A stretch of DNA of 57,684 bases, from assembly GCA_030533325.1 (NCBI GenBank), contig JAUNJJ010000010.1, forward strand, positions 1 through 57,684, given 5' to 3'. Source of the DNA: Oscillospiraceae bacterium. GTDB taxonomy: Bacteria; Bacillota; Clostridia; Oscillospirales; Ruminococcaceae. The position numbers were made by a program, and so were the translations under genes. How positions within the stretch are numbered: the first letter of the stretch is position 1; each line of letters begins with the position of its first letter. This document shows, piece after piece, positions 26,713 through 35,477 of this stretch. Under the pieces are notes generated by a model, which was given only the letters and a program-made list of their open reading frames with translations, did no database searches and was not told where the DNA came from.

Positions 26713-27545
26713 TGGAAATATACTACTGCGAAAAATGCTCCGGGAAACCATATACAACAAAGCTTTCGTCAACAGTATGTCCGGTATGCGGCAGTATGCT
26801 TAAATATGATGAGGTTTCAGAGGAATCGCTTGCTGTAAGGGAAAAACTTGCCTGTGAGAAAAAATATCCTGATTTTAAGGAGATTATCAGACCGCCGGAA
26901 AAGAAAAAAGAAACTGTTTACGGCACATGTTTTAATATAGCCGACGGTGAATTTTACTATGAATATCTTGGGTTTGAAAAAACGGGATCAGTTGATTTTA
27001 CAGTAAGATTCATACTTGGAAATCAGACTGATGAAAACTCAGTAATAACCAAAACTCCGTTTATAAGCCCGAAAATAAAATTTTCAGAGAGTATTGAAAT
27101 GTCTGTTCTCGAACGTATGAGAAAGAGTTTTGAAAATGTATTCACCGAATATGGTTTTGAAAAGGATATCAGACTCTTTCATTCATTTATCAAACGCGGG
27201 GATGATGTTATAAAAAAGACTGTTACTCCGGAGGAATACCCGGAACTTTGCGAGGAGGACAGATATTCCGAGCGCTTTTTTATAAACTATGATTTTCAGA
27301 GCTTTGGTGAAATAAATCTTCACTCTCCGTTCAGAAAAAATTCAGGTATTTTTGATGAAGTTAAGAGAGTTCTGGATTCAAGAAATGAAAAATACATGGA
27401 TTACATGATTTTTCGTGCAAGAAACGGAGATAATATGAACCTGAATTCCTTTGCAGATACTTCATGTGTTCTGTTTGATGATCCCCATATCTGTCTTATC
27501 AGGTATGACAGACTCCTAAAGGAAGCACAGATGACCAGAATGTAG
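26712..27545 (+). CDS. Zinc-ribbon protein (cluster gene 10)
   Basis: A 277-aa soluble protein whose first 45 residues are a zinc ribbon (C6, C9, C23, C26) homologous to the head of cluster gene 1 (14820). The rest (about 75-277) is mixed alpha/beta with no known motif. Unlike gene 1 it has no membrane segment. It overlaps the preceding stop by one base (TGATG). A strong promoter for mrp begins 2 bp after its stop, so it marks the end of the operon. Confidence 0.68.
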   Translation: MEIYYCEKCSGKPYTTKLSSTVCPVCGSMLKYDEVSEESLAVREKLACEKKYPDFKEIIRPPEKKKETVYGTCFNIADGEFYYEYLGFEKTGSVDFTVRFILGNQTDENSVITKTPFISPKIKFSESIEMSVLERMRKSFENVFTEYGFEKDIRLFHSFIKRGDDVIKKTVTPEEYPELCEEDRYSERFFINYDFQSFGEINLHSPFRKNSGIFDEVKRVLDSRNEKYMDYMIFRARNGDNMNLNSFADTSCVLFDDPHICLIRYDRLLKEAQMTRM

Positions 27546-27546
27546 A

Positions 27547-27575
27547 TTGACAGAGAATGTCATTTGTGATATCAT
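27547..27575 (+). promoter_or_regulatory. Promoter of mrp
   Basis: TTGACA (27547-27552), a 17-bp spacer and TATCAT (27570-27575), with TGTGA before the -10 box. Confidence 0.8.
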
Positions 27576-27613
27576 TAGTATATACAGAAGAAAAATATGA
27601 AAGGATAGTTAAA

Positions 27614-28456
27614 ATGAGCGAAGAATGTACACATGACTGTTCATCATGTTCAAGCAACTGTGGTGAAAGAAGAGATCCGAAGGATTTCATAGAGAAAACA
27701 AATGAGTTTTCAAAGATAAAGAAGGTTATCGCAGTAGTAAGCGGCAAGGGAGGCGTTGGTAAGTCTCTTGTTACATCGTCTCTTGCGGTAAAGGCGAATC
27801 AGAAAGGCTACAGAACAGCAATTCTTGATGCAGATATTACCGGACCTTCAATTCCGAAGGCGTTTGGCATTACAGAAAGAGCAAAGGCTGATGACAGAGG
27901 TCTTCTCCCTGAGCAGACAAAGACAGGCATAAACGTTATGTCACTTAATCTTCTCATAGAGAGTGAAACTGACCCGGTTATCTGGAGAGGTCCTGTTATC
28001 GGAGGAACTGTAAAGCAGTTCTGGACAGATGTTATCTGGGGCGATGTGGACTACATGTTTATCGATATGCCTCCGGGAACAGGCGATGTTCCGCTTACAG
28101 TATTCCAGTCGATTCCTGTTGACGGAATAGTAATTGTAACCTCTCCTCAGGATCTTGTATCAATGATAGTCGGCAAGGCTGTTAAGATGGCTGAGATGAT
28201 GAACATTCCGATTATCGGAATTGTTGAAAACATGAGCTATATAGAGTGCGGCTGCTGCGGTCAGAAGATTAATCTCTACGGAGAGAGTAAGCTTGATAAG
28301 GTTGCTGCAGAGTACGGTATAGATGCTATGGCACAGATTCCGGTTAAGCCTGAAGTAGCTGCTGCGTGTGACAACGGAACAGTTGAGATGTGTGGAGACG
28401 AAGAATGGCTTGAAAAGGCTTTCGAAGTTATTGAAAAGAAAGTTCCTGTAAAATAA
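27614..28456 (+). CDS. Mrp/ApbC/NBP35 family Fe-S carrier ATPase
   Basis: A 280-aa P-loop ATPase that binds and hands over Fe-S clusters. The deviant Walker A is SGKGGVGKS near residue 45, GDVPLT and the MPPGTGD motif are present, and a CGCCG cysteine motif near the C-terminus binds the bridging cluster. The N-terminus has an extra Cys cluster (HDCSSCSSNC), as in NBP35-like members. The ATG at 27614 follows AAAGGA; the upstream in-frame ATG 27557 would include promoter DNA. It has its own promoter and terminator, so it is a housekeeping gene between two unusual operons. Confidence 0.92.
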   Translation: MSEECTHDCSSCSSNCGERRDPKDFIEKTNEFSKIKKVIAVVSGKGGVGKSLVTSSLAVKANQKGYRTAILDADITGPSIPKAFGITERAKADDRGLLPEQTKTGINVMSLNLLIESETDPVIWRGPVIGGTVKQFWTDVIWGDVDYMFIDMPPGTGDVPLTVFQSIPVDGIVIVTSPQDLVSMIVGKAVKMAEMMNIPIIGIVENMSYIECGCCGQKINLYGESKLDKVAAEYGIDAMAQIPVKPEVAAACDNGTVEMCGDEEWLEKAFEVIEKKVPVK

Positions 28457-28468
28457 GCAAAAAAACCA

Positions 28469-28510
28469 AAGACCTTGTGCAAAATTTAATACTGCACAAG
28501 GTTTTTTTAC
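28469..28510 (+). terminator. Terminator after mrp
   Basis: ACCTTGTGCA and TGCACAAGGT form a stem followed by T6. Confidence 0.93.
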
Positions 28511-28570
28511 TATTGAATTATTGTACTTTGCACAAAACGCATATAAATAAATAAAAAACGCCGTGTTTTA

Positions 28571-28599
28571 TTGACATATCGCATATAGTGTGATATAAT
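28571..28599 (+). promoter_or_regulatory. Promoter with inverted repeat for the unknown gene at 28698
   Basis: TTGACA (28571-28576), a 17-bp spacer and TATAAT (28594-28599). The spacer and flanks form an inverted repeat, ATATCGCA-TATAG-TGTGATAT, so a repressor site is plausible. The leader of about 95 nt contains AGCACCA paired with TGGTGCT just before the ribosome site. Confidence 0.78.
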
Positions 28600-28697
28600 A
28601 AATTCAAAGTTACACAGGATTAGTGAAATCTTCCTGTAAAATAAACAGCACCAGTTTTTTTCAGGGATGGATATGGTGCTTTCATGGAGGGATTAAT

Positions 28698-29627
28698 ATG
28701 GATGAGGTTAGGACTTCTTCTGTAATGCAGGAAATGGCTTACAGATACAATCAGCTTTACCTGACTCCTGAAAAGGGGATATCAGGAACAGGGGTATATT
28801 CTGATATTGTCAGATATGGAAAACTGCCGCCTGAGATTGATGAGAAAATAAAAAACGAAGGTCTTTCAGGGTTTAAGTGCAGTGAAAAGGACAGGCTTTT
28901 TTCAGAAAACACACCTGCCGGAACGGTTGATATTCTTTTTCTGCAGGAGCGTTCTGATTTTGAAAGGTTTGTTCAGATTATGGTTTACAGCTGTGAACCG
29001 GCCGCCGTTGCTTCAAAAATAGAAAGCGCTGAGATTCTTGGCGTTACTAACTGGCGAAAGATTGAAAACCATATGAATGATTATCTTTCAAACGGAGGCA
29101 GCAACCTTTCCTGGAGAGATGAACTCAGAAAGTTCACAAATAACAAGAAGAATTATCAGGATACCATTCTTGTCATCGGAAGCGGCGGATACTGCGGACT
29201 GACTGCAGAGGAAGCAGGATTCGAAAAAGAAATTTGGGAAGAAATTTCGATAAAAATAAAAACATACAGTTCATGTGCAAGATATATAGTAAGAAAACTT
29301 TTTTCCGATTACAAGGATATAATCTGGGAGGAGATGATTGCTGACTGTGCAGGTCTTCTTTACGCACTGAACAAATATGACACTTCTCTTGCAAAAAGAT
29401 TTTTCGGCGTTTCAAGAAGGGGATATGACAGAAGAGGAAAGCTTATTAATTTCAGCGGAGATTCAGAATATAATATCAATGAACTCGCAGTAAGAGTTTC
29501 GGAAGCAATAGACAAGCTTGGGATATATGTAAATAAACTGCTTGTAGAAGATGATTCAGATTACTATAAAATACTTTTCAGACTTATGGAAGAAATGAAT
29601 ACATTTGTTTCTGTTATTAAAGGCTGA
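28698..29627 (+). CDS. Conserved protein of unknown function
   Basis: A 309-aa soluble, mostly helical protein. The ATG at 28698 follows GGAGGG; an open frame extends upstream to 28623, but without similarity or a ribosome site. The middle contains an SLG/LVIGSGGYCG segment and a pattern (WRDELRKFTNNKKNYQDT, then EEMIADCAGLLYAL) that I associate with an uncharacterised family in Clostridia and Actinobacteria. The conserved E-x-x-A-D-C near a Tyr-rich helix could be metal-binding. It has its own regulated-looking promoter and faces a convergent gene. No function is assigned. Confidence 0.65.
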   Translation: MDEVRTSSVMQEMAYRYNQLYLTPEKGISGTGVYSDIVRYGKLPPEIDEKIKNEGLSGFKCSEKDRLFSENTPAGTVDILFLQERSDFERFVQIMVYSCEPAAVASKIESAEILGVTNWRKIENHMNDYLSNGGSNLSWRDELRKFTNNKKNYQDTILVIGSGGYCGLTAEEAGFEKEIWEEISIKIKTYSSCARYIVRKLFSDYKDIIWEEMIADCAGLLYALNKYDTSLAKRFFGVSRRGYDRRGKLINFSGDSEYNINELAVRVSEAIDKLGIYVNKLLVEDDSDYYKILFRLMEEMNTFVSVIKG

Positions 29628-29633
29628 TAAAAA

Positions 29634-29667
29634 ACAAAACCGGTTCAGTATATGAACCGGTTATATT
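29634..29667. terminator. Bidirectional terminator
   Basis: AACCGGTTCA and TGAACCGGTT form a stem with A-rich DNA on one side and T-rich DNA on the other. It serves both converging genes. Confidence 0.9.
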
Positions 29668-29669
29668 TT

Positions 29670-30635
29670 TTATTCTTCGTAAAGAGATATAATTAATTCC
29701 CCGACTGAGTCTTCAAACAACTCTCTGTCTTCATAGAAAACGCTGGAATAGTTTTCTGACGGTGATTCTGCCAGAATTTTTCTCTCTGTAAGCAGGCTGT
29801 CAAAAAAATCTTTTCCATATGAAGGGTTATATGTATCGCATCCGCTCTGATACATTACAAGACAAGGTATGTTTATTGAACCTGCCATCTCGAGACAGTT
29901 TATTTCTTCGCAGTTTATTCCGAATTTTGAACTGATTTTTGATACTGCAAGTTTTTCAGCTGTTTTTTCAGGAACAAGATAATCTCTCTTGTTTACAGCT
30001 TCACTGATATAGCTTTTTGCATCCGGATATGGATTTTCAAAAACAGCAAAGTCTATCAGATTTTCATATGCTGTACTAAGATAATATGCGGCAGTAAACG
30101 AAGCTGTTCCCTCTGTATAAAGAGATAAAACAAGCTCCTCAGAAGTAGTGGCGCTTAGATAATTAATTACCGCACTGAGATCTGCCGCTTCAAGTTTGCC
30201 AAAAGTGAAACTGTCACCGTTATTTCTTCCGCTCATTCTCTGATCATAGATTACTGTATTGAATCCCTTTTCAAGAAAATAATCGGCCTGCGGAAGCATA
30301 ACTGTGTAGTCATATCCGAGAGGAGGTATTAGAATCATCGTAGCATTGTCATATTTGTATTTTTCGATGCATGTATGATAGATAAATATGCTGTTTCCGT
30401 TTTCGGAAAGATATGTTATTCCTTCTGATGAATCCTGCCATTTCTGAGTTAATTCTTCAGCACTTGTATTGTGTTCGGAAAGATAGTTTTCAGAATTTGC
30501 TGCAGATATTTCCTGACCGGAATTAACAGCTGCAGAAAATGCCTGATTCGAGGAAACTATGAAGAGTGAAGCGGTACCGGCTGTCAGTGCTGCAGCAACA
30601 GCAATTACAGCAGTTATTATTGTTTTCTTTTTCAT
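29670..30635 (-). CDS. Exported alpha/beta-hydrolase-like protein with altered nucleophile elbow
   Basis: A 321-aa protein. The N-terminal hydrophobic segment (about 5-30) is a signal peptide or anchor. The body has an alpha/beta-hydrolase look: an ILIPPLGYDYTVML entry, NTVIYDQRMSGRN (like the YDxRGxGxS loop of lipases) and a helix-strand pattern. The nucleophile elbow, normally GxSxG, reads LYTEG, with Thr where Ser is expected. No clear catalytic His follows near the end. It may be inactive or use Thr. It has its own minus-strand promoter, TTGAAA (30696-30691) to TATAAT (30673-30668), with 17-bp spacing. Confidence 0.65.
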   Translation of the reverse strand: MKKKTIITAVIAVAAALTAGTASLFIVSSNQAFSAAVNSGQEISAANSENYLSEHNTSAEELTQKWQDSSEGITYLSENGNSIFIYHTCIEKYKYDNATMILIPPLGYDYTVMLPQADYFLEKGFNTVIYDQRMSGRNNGDSFTFGKLEAADLSAVINYLSATTSEELVLSLYTEGTASFTAAYYLSTAYENLIDFAVFENPYPDAKSYISEAVNKRDYLVPEKTAEKLAVSKISSKFGINCEEINCLEMAGSINIPCLVMYQSGCDTYNPSYGKDFFDSLLTERKILAESPSENYSSVFYEDRELFEDSVGELIISLYEE

Positions 30636-30667
30636 ATTATTACTCCCAAAAAAATATTTACATAAAA

Positions 30668-30696
30668 ATTATACAATATTTCAGAGATATTTTCAA
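30668..30696 (-). promoter_or_regulatory. Promoter of the alpha/beta-hydrolase-like gene
   Basis: On the minus strand TTGAAA, a 17-bp spacer and TATAAT; the start codon is 33 bp downstream. Confidence 0.75.
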
Positions 30697-30752
30697 TACA
30701 AATCACATCATTTGTCATAATCTTTGATGCAAAAAAAATACAGCATTTTTTA

Positions 30753-30781
30753 TTGACTAATTGCATAAAAAATGCTATAAT
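30753..30781 (+). promoter_or_regulatory. Promoter of the dynamin operon
   Basis: TTGACT (30753-30758), a 17-bp spacer and TATAAT (30776-30781). GCAT and ATGC repeats surround the spacer. It drives the four genes 30853-36897. Confidence 0.82.
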
Positions 30782-30852
30782 TATTTTAAGTAATATTTCA
30801 TTTTAACTATAAATGAAATTGTAAGGAAAAAGTGAGAGGTGTGTATGATACC

Positions 30853-33177
30853 ATGCAGAACAGTGACTTAAAGCAGATGCTGAATACTTTAAAATCATAT
30901 TCAGTAATATACGACGGCGCCAATATAAAGGACACTATTGACACGATAGAGGACAGAATCGGGCAGAATGAATTTAAAATTGCTGTAGTAGGAGAGTTCA
31001 GCGCAGGAAAGTCGACGTTTATTAATTCAATTGTCGGAAAAGATCTGCTTAAGCATGCCACACTCGAAACCACGGCGGCTCTTACATATATCCACAATGT
31101 AAAAACAGGAGACAGCAGGGAAAATTCATGCGTTATAACATTTGCTGACGGTTCAGTTGAAAAGCTCGGCAGACTGTCAGACCTTGAAAAATATACGACA
31201 ACCCAGTCGGACATTGATGTTGTTACAGAGGTAAAAAGTGTTGATATTTATATCGACTTTATCGATATTGACGATGAACTTGTTATAGTTGACACTCCTG
31301 GCCTTAACGGACTTGCGGATAAACACAGAGAACTTACCATTGAAGAAATCAAACAGGCACACTCCTGTATTTATCTTTTCCCGAAAAGGGGAGTTGCACA
31401 GACTGACGTTGATTTCATCAAATATATTTCCAATTATCAGAATACATTTATCTTTATCTATAACTTTATTGATGAACTTAATGTTTCAGAAGGAGAAAGA
31501 CCCGAGGACAAAATTGCTTCAATAAGGGAAAACGTTGAACGATTTGTTCTTTCGCAGACTTCAAGAAGGATAATTACTCATTACTGCGGAATGTCTGCAC
31601 TTAAGGCACTTGCCGGAAAAGATACAGATATAAAAAGACTTTATGAAGATGACTTCAGTGATATTACTGAAGAATACCGTGCACAGATTCTTGAAGAATC
31701 CAACTATTCAGAATTTGAACAGATTTTGAAGTCGATTTTTACCGATAAAAATTTCCAGAAAAACAGATACATATCAAACTGTTACACTGTTCTTAATCTT
31801 ATAGAATATATTCTGATGATTTCAAAGAAAAAACAGTCTGAAATAGAAAATCAGATTCTTAAGGACCGTGCATTCAAGGATATCAGTCTGATAAAGAAGC
31901 AGAAAAATGAAATGAACGAAAATCAGGGTGTTGTTCTTGATCAGCTTTATGGACTTATAGTTCAGCTTTTTGAAGAAAATCAGAGAATACTGGACAGTGA
32001 TATTGATGAGGGAATAAGAGAAATTTATGAAACCATTTCGGCTGATATCAATGCTGAAACAGACTATAAGGAATTCGAGAAAAAGGTTGAGGAAAATGTT
32101 TATAAGCAGCAGCTTCAGAAGCTTATTGACAACTATCAGCTTGAACTTGATTATAAAAAGGAAAACTGTTTCCAGCTTGTTTACAAGACAATACTTGCAC
32201 GTATTGACGAATACGGTGATATAATCAGTGTTGCGGACAGAAGCAATGCTGAGCTTAAGGTTTCAGAAGCAATAGACAAGGAACTTGCTGCGGACAATAT
32301 CAGAAATGACATTAAAGATCTTGAGAAGATTGCGGTAAGCAATAAAAAATTCCTTGAAGATTTTAATAAGCAGCGTGAAGGTTACAGAATTGAAATTGAA
32401 AAAATATTTGCTGATATTGCTTCAGCAAAAAATAAAAAAGACGAACTTGTTGTTGCACAGAGAAGAAGAGAAGCTGCACTCGGAGACAGGCCGGCAGAGG
32501 ATGTCAGATATATAGTTGAGGAATTTGAAGAGGACAGGAAGGGCATTGCAAGGCTGTTCCAGTTCATCATCGGAAAGAAAAAGTCAACCAGACAGGTTCC
32601 TCAGTATGATGATACAAAGGGTCTTGAGTGGGACAGAAAAAAACGTGAGATTAAAGAAAGCACGGATGAGGAACGTGAAGCAATTAACCGTGAACTTTCC
32701 AATCTTGAATCCAAAAAATGTTCTCTTGAGGAAAAAATTGAACTTCACGATAAGGAACAGGCTTCATACGCAAGAAAGATGGATATACTCAATCACGAGA
32801 TTGCAGCCAAGAAAGATGAGCTTGCGATGTTTGAAGAGCGGCTTGAAACTGAATATTTTTCACTCAGAAAGAAGCAGCTTAAGCAGGATATTGAAAAGTA
32901 TCTTTTCGAGGGTGAAACCTCTATCGTTAATCTGTTTAAGGAAACCCTTGTTTCTGATGTATCAGTTAATTCAGAGCTGATAAACGGATATATAAAGAAT
33001 GAATTCGAAAAGAGACTTGCAGAGAAGAACAGTGTTCTTGATGAGATAATTAACGGAAACCTTATAGATATACAGAACAGGTACAGGAATAAAAAGACCG
33101 AGATCACAAAGATTGAAGAAATGTATAACGAACTTAAGGTGGAATTGGACTATGAACAAACATCTGTCACAGTTTGA
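30853..33177 (+). CDS. Dynamin-family GTPase A
   Basis: About 774 aa. The N-terminal dynamin GTPase has G1 GEFSAGKST (47-55), a switch-I Thr in LETTAAL, G3 DTPGLNG (147-153) and G4 NFID (204-207). Long helical stretches follow (about 310-770), forming the stalk. A central segment (FQFIIGKKKS) combines hydrophobic and basic residues, like a membrane-touching paddle. Bacterial dynamins remodel or seal membranes and some protect against phage-induced lysis. The start is taken as ATG 30853; a GTG at 30832 is the alternative. It overlaps the second dynamin gene by 26 nt, which suggests a paired complex like other tandem bacterial dynamins. Confidence 0.88.
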   Translation: MQNSDLKQMLNTLKSYSVIYDGANIKDTIDTIEDRIGQNEFKIAVVGEFSAGKSTFINSIVGKDLLKHATLETTAALTYIHNVKTGDSRENSCVITFADGSVEKLGRLSDLEKYTTTQSDIDVVTEVKSVDIYIDFIDIDDELVIVDTPGLNGLADKHRELTIEEIKQAHSCIYLFPKRGVAQTDVDFIKYISNYQNTFIFIYNFIDELNVSEGERPEDKIASIRENVERFVLSQTSRRIITHYCGMSALKALAGKDTDIKRLYEDDFSDITEEYRAQILEESNYSEFEQILKSIFTDKNFQKNRYISNCYTVLNLIEYILMISKKKQSEIENQILKDRAFKDISLIKKQKNEMNENQGVVLDQLYGLIVQLFEENQRILDSDIDEGIREIYETISADINAETDYKEFEKKVEENVYKQQLQKLIDNYQLELDYKKENCFQLVYKTILARIDEYGDIISVADRSNAELKVSEAIDKELAADNIRNDIKDLEKIAVSNKKFLEDFNKQREGYRIEIEKIFADIASAKNKKDELVVAQRRREAALGDRPAEDVRYIVEEFEEDRKGIARLFQFIIGKKKSTRQVPQYDDTKGLEWDRKKREIKESTDEEREAINRELSNLESKKCSLEEKIELHDKEQASYARKMDILNHEIAAKKDELAMFEERLETEYFSLRKKQLKQDIEKYLFEGETSIVNLFKETLVSDVSVNSELINGYIKNEFEKRLAEKNSVLDEIINGNLIDIQNRYRNKKTEITKIEEMYNELKVELDYEQTSVTV

Positions 33178-35449
33178 GGAAAAGAGGACGGAAACCAAGC
33201 TCGTTCTCAAAGATATACACAGATTTTATTCTGAAAACGGATATACAGCAGAGCAGAAAATAATAGAAGATTTCATAGATATGCTTGAAAAGGAAGAATT
33301 TTCGATTGTAATTGTCGGAGAATTCAGTGTTGGCAAATCCACATTTCTCAATGCTCTTATGGGTGAAAAGATTCTTCCTTCATACTCTGATGAAACAACA
33401 GCAACAGTAACATTTCTGCGCCACAAAAACAAGGCGGATAATCAGCAGAAGGGATGTGTATTCTATGCTGACGGCAGTTCAGAGGATATAGACAGCATAG
33501 AGACTGACGTTATTTCAAAGTATGTAAGCACGAGAAGCGATATCCCTGTAGCTGCTACTGTAAATCATCTTGATCTTTATCTTGATTCACCGTTCCTTGA
33601 CGGAAATATTACCCTTGTTGATACACCGGGTCTTAACGGAACGGCTGATGGTCACAGAGAGATAACAGAAGCTCAGATTATGAAGTCAAATGTCTGTCTC
33701 TTTATGTTCAGCGCTGACCGTCCGGGCGGCAAATCAGAATTCGAATTTTTAAGTCAGATAAAAACAAAGGCGAATAAGATAATCTTTGTTTTAAATAAAA
33801 TTGACCAGATAAAAACAGGAGAAAACGAATCCTGTGAAAAAGTGGCTGAAAATATGCTGAAAAACTACGGACGCATTTTCCCTGATGCAACGGATATGCC
33901 GGAGTTCTGGTGTATCTCAGCATATCAGGCACTTGTCGCACGTTCTTCTGCAAATCTTTCATACCGCGGACGTACATCACTTTCCGCTGAAGAAAAGAGA
34001 AAACTTCTGAGTATGTCCAGAATGGAAGAGTTCGAGGACGGTCTCTGGAATTTTATCACTGAAGGCGATAAGGCGAGAAACAGTCTTATTACACCTATTT
34101 CACGGGCTTCAAAAATGATAGATGAAACTCTTAAAAATCTTGAACTGGAGTCTGCTATCTATGATTCAGCTGTTGATAACAATGAAGCACAGCAGATTAT
34201 AAATGAACTTACTTCAAAGATAGAAGAAACAGAAGGCAAGATGGATAAGCTCAAGGCAAGAATCAACGCAGATGTTGAGCAGTGTATAAGAAACGTCCTT
34301 GACTTTGCGCTTAACAGGGTCAGACTTTTCCGCGGACGTCAGCTTGCTAATCTTCAGACCTATCAGACTACTGAAGAACTTATTGAACTTGAAAAGAGTC
34401 TTCCTTCAATAATTAACAATGGTGTGAGTGCTGCTACTTTTGAACTTAAGGAAAAGCTTATCTCTGACATATCCAATGCCGTTGGAAAGTATCTTCCGGA
34501 TGTTGCTGAGTCAGTAAGAATTTATATTTCGGAATATGAATTCAATATTTGTCCGGACTGCAGGTATAATCAGACTGAAAATTCATTTGAACTTGGCATT
34601 GAACAGTATCAGGACAGTGTAAATCAGACTATTTCAGAGATAAATGCAATGCAGGCTGAACTTGATGAGCTTTCTTCCCAGTATATAAAGGCACTTCGCT
34701 TTGAGAAGGAAAGGGAACGCGTACACCACGATCTGCTGCTTTTACGAGAAGAAAAGCAGCAGTATGAAAACGGACTTGAAAAGCCAAAGGTAAAACGTGT
34801 TTACACTACGGAAGAAAAGGCTCATTTCAGTCTCTTTAACCTTTTCAGAAAGAAAAAGATTACAGAAACAACGGAATATATCGATGACACTGAAACACGA
34901 GCATGGAAAAAGGAAGTTGAGATGAGACTTGCTGAATATTCCGAACAGATAATGCAGAAAACCCTTGAATACAATGCAATAATATATGACGGAAAACCAA
35001 GCACTGAGCTGAATGAAGAAATACATATCAAAAATTCAATTTTATCTGAACTTCACAAGCAGCTGGATGAGAAGCGTGAAGGATTTAAAAACAGATATAT
35101 CCGTGAAAATGTTGCTCTTTATCTTAAAAAGAAAATGTATATTGAATCATTTTATAACGAAGGTATTAATTCATATTCGGCAATTGCTTCAGAACAGATT
35201 GAAATATTTGAAAGTATGTTCCGTCAGAAGCTGGATGAGATTCTTCACAATGACCTTGAAAGAAGATTTGATCTAATCAATAAGAATATTGAAGCACTGA
35301 AATATCAGCTTTCACTTTCAATGGATGAAAAGAATGAGAAGATAAAGAATATCAACAGACAGATAAGTTCAATCAAAACTCTGTACTACAGAATAGAAGA
35401 ACTGAAGAGAGTTCTTAGTTTTGACGAAAACAGCAGGATTGCAATCTGA
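33152..35449 (+). CDS. Dynamin-family GTPase B
   Basis: About 765 aa, a paralogue of the upstream protein but clearly diverged. G1 is GEFSVGKST (56-64), G3 is DTPGLNG (157-163) and G4 is NKID (215-218), a more canonical guanine motif than in partner A. A helical stalk region of about 440 aa contains an extra CPDC pair (near residue 470) and a LFNLFRKKK segment matching the hydrophobic-basic segment of partner A. The ATG at 33152 follows AAGGTGGA; an upstream in-frame ATG (33113) lies deeper inside the first gene. It is probably a hetero-oligomeric partner of dynamin A. Confidence 0.88.
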   Translation: MNKHLSQFEEKRTETKLVLKDIHRFYSENGYTAEQKIIEDFIDMLEKEEFSIVIVGEFSVGKSTFLNALMGEKILPSYSDETTATVTFLRHKNKADNQQKGCVFYADGSSEDIDSIETDVISKYVSTRSDIPVAATVNHLDLYLDSPFLDGNITLVDTPGLNGTADGHREITEAQIMKSNVCLFMFSADRPGGKSEFEFLSQIKTKANKIIFVLNKIDQIKTGENESCEKVAENMLKNYGRIFPDATDMPEFWCISAYQALVARSSANLSYRGRTSLSAEEKRKLLSMSRMEEFEDGLWNFITEGDKARNSLITPISRASKMIDETLKNLELESAIYDSAVDNNEAQQIINELTSKIEETEGKMDKLKARINADVEQCIRNVLDFALNRVRLFRGRQLANLQTYQTTEELIELEKSLPSIINNGVSAATFELKEKLISDISNAVGKYLPDVAESVRIYISEYEFNICPDCRYNQTENSFELGIEQYQDSVNQTISEINAMQAELDELSSQYIKALRFEKERERVHHDLLLLREEKQQYENGLEKPKVKRVYTTEEKAHFSLFNLFRKKKITETTEYIDDTETRAWKKEVEMRLAEYSEQIMQKTLEYNAIIYDGKPSTELNEEIHIKNSILSELHKQLDEKREGFKNRYIRENVALYLKKKMYIESFYNEGINSYSAIASEQIEIFESMFRQKLDEILHNDLERRFDLINKNIEALKYQLSLSMDEKNEKIKNINRQISSIKTLYYRIEELKRVLSFDENSRIAI

Positions 35450-35477
35450 AAAAATATTACCCTGAGGAGAAAAATGA

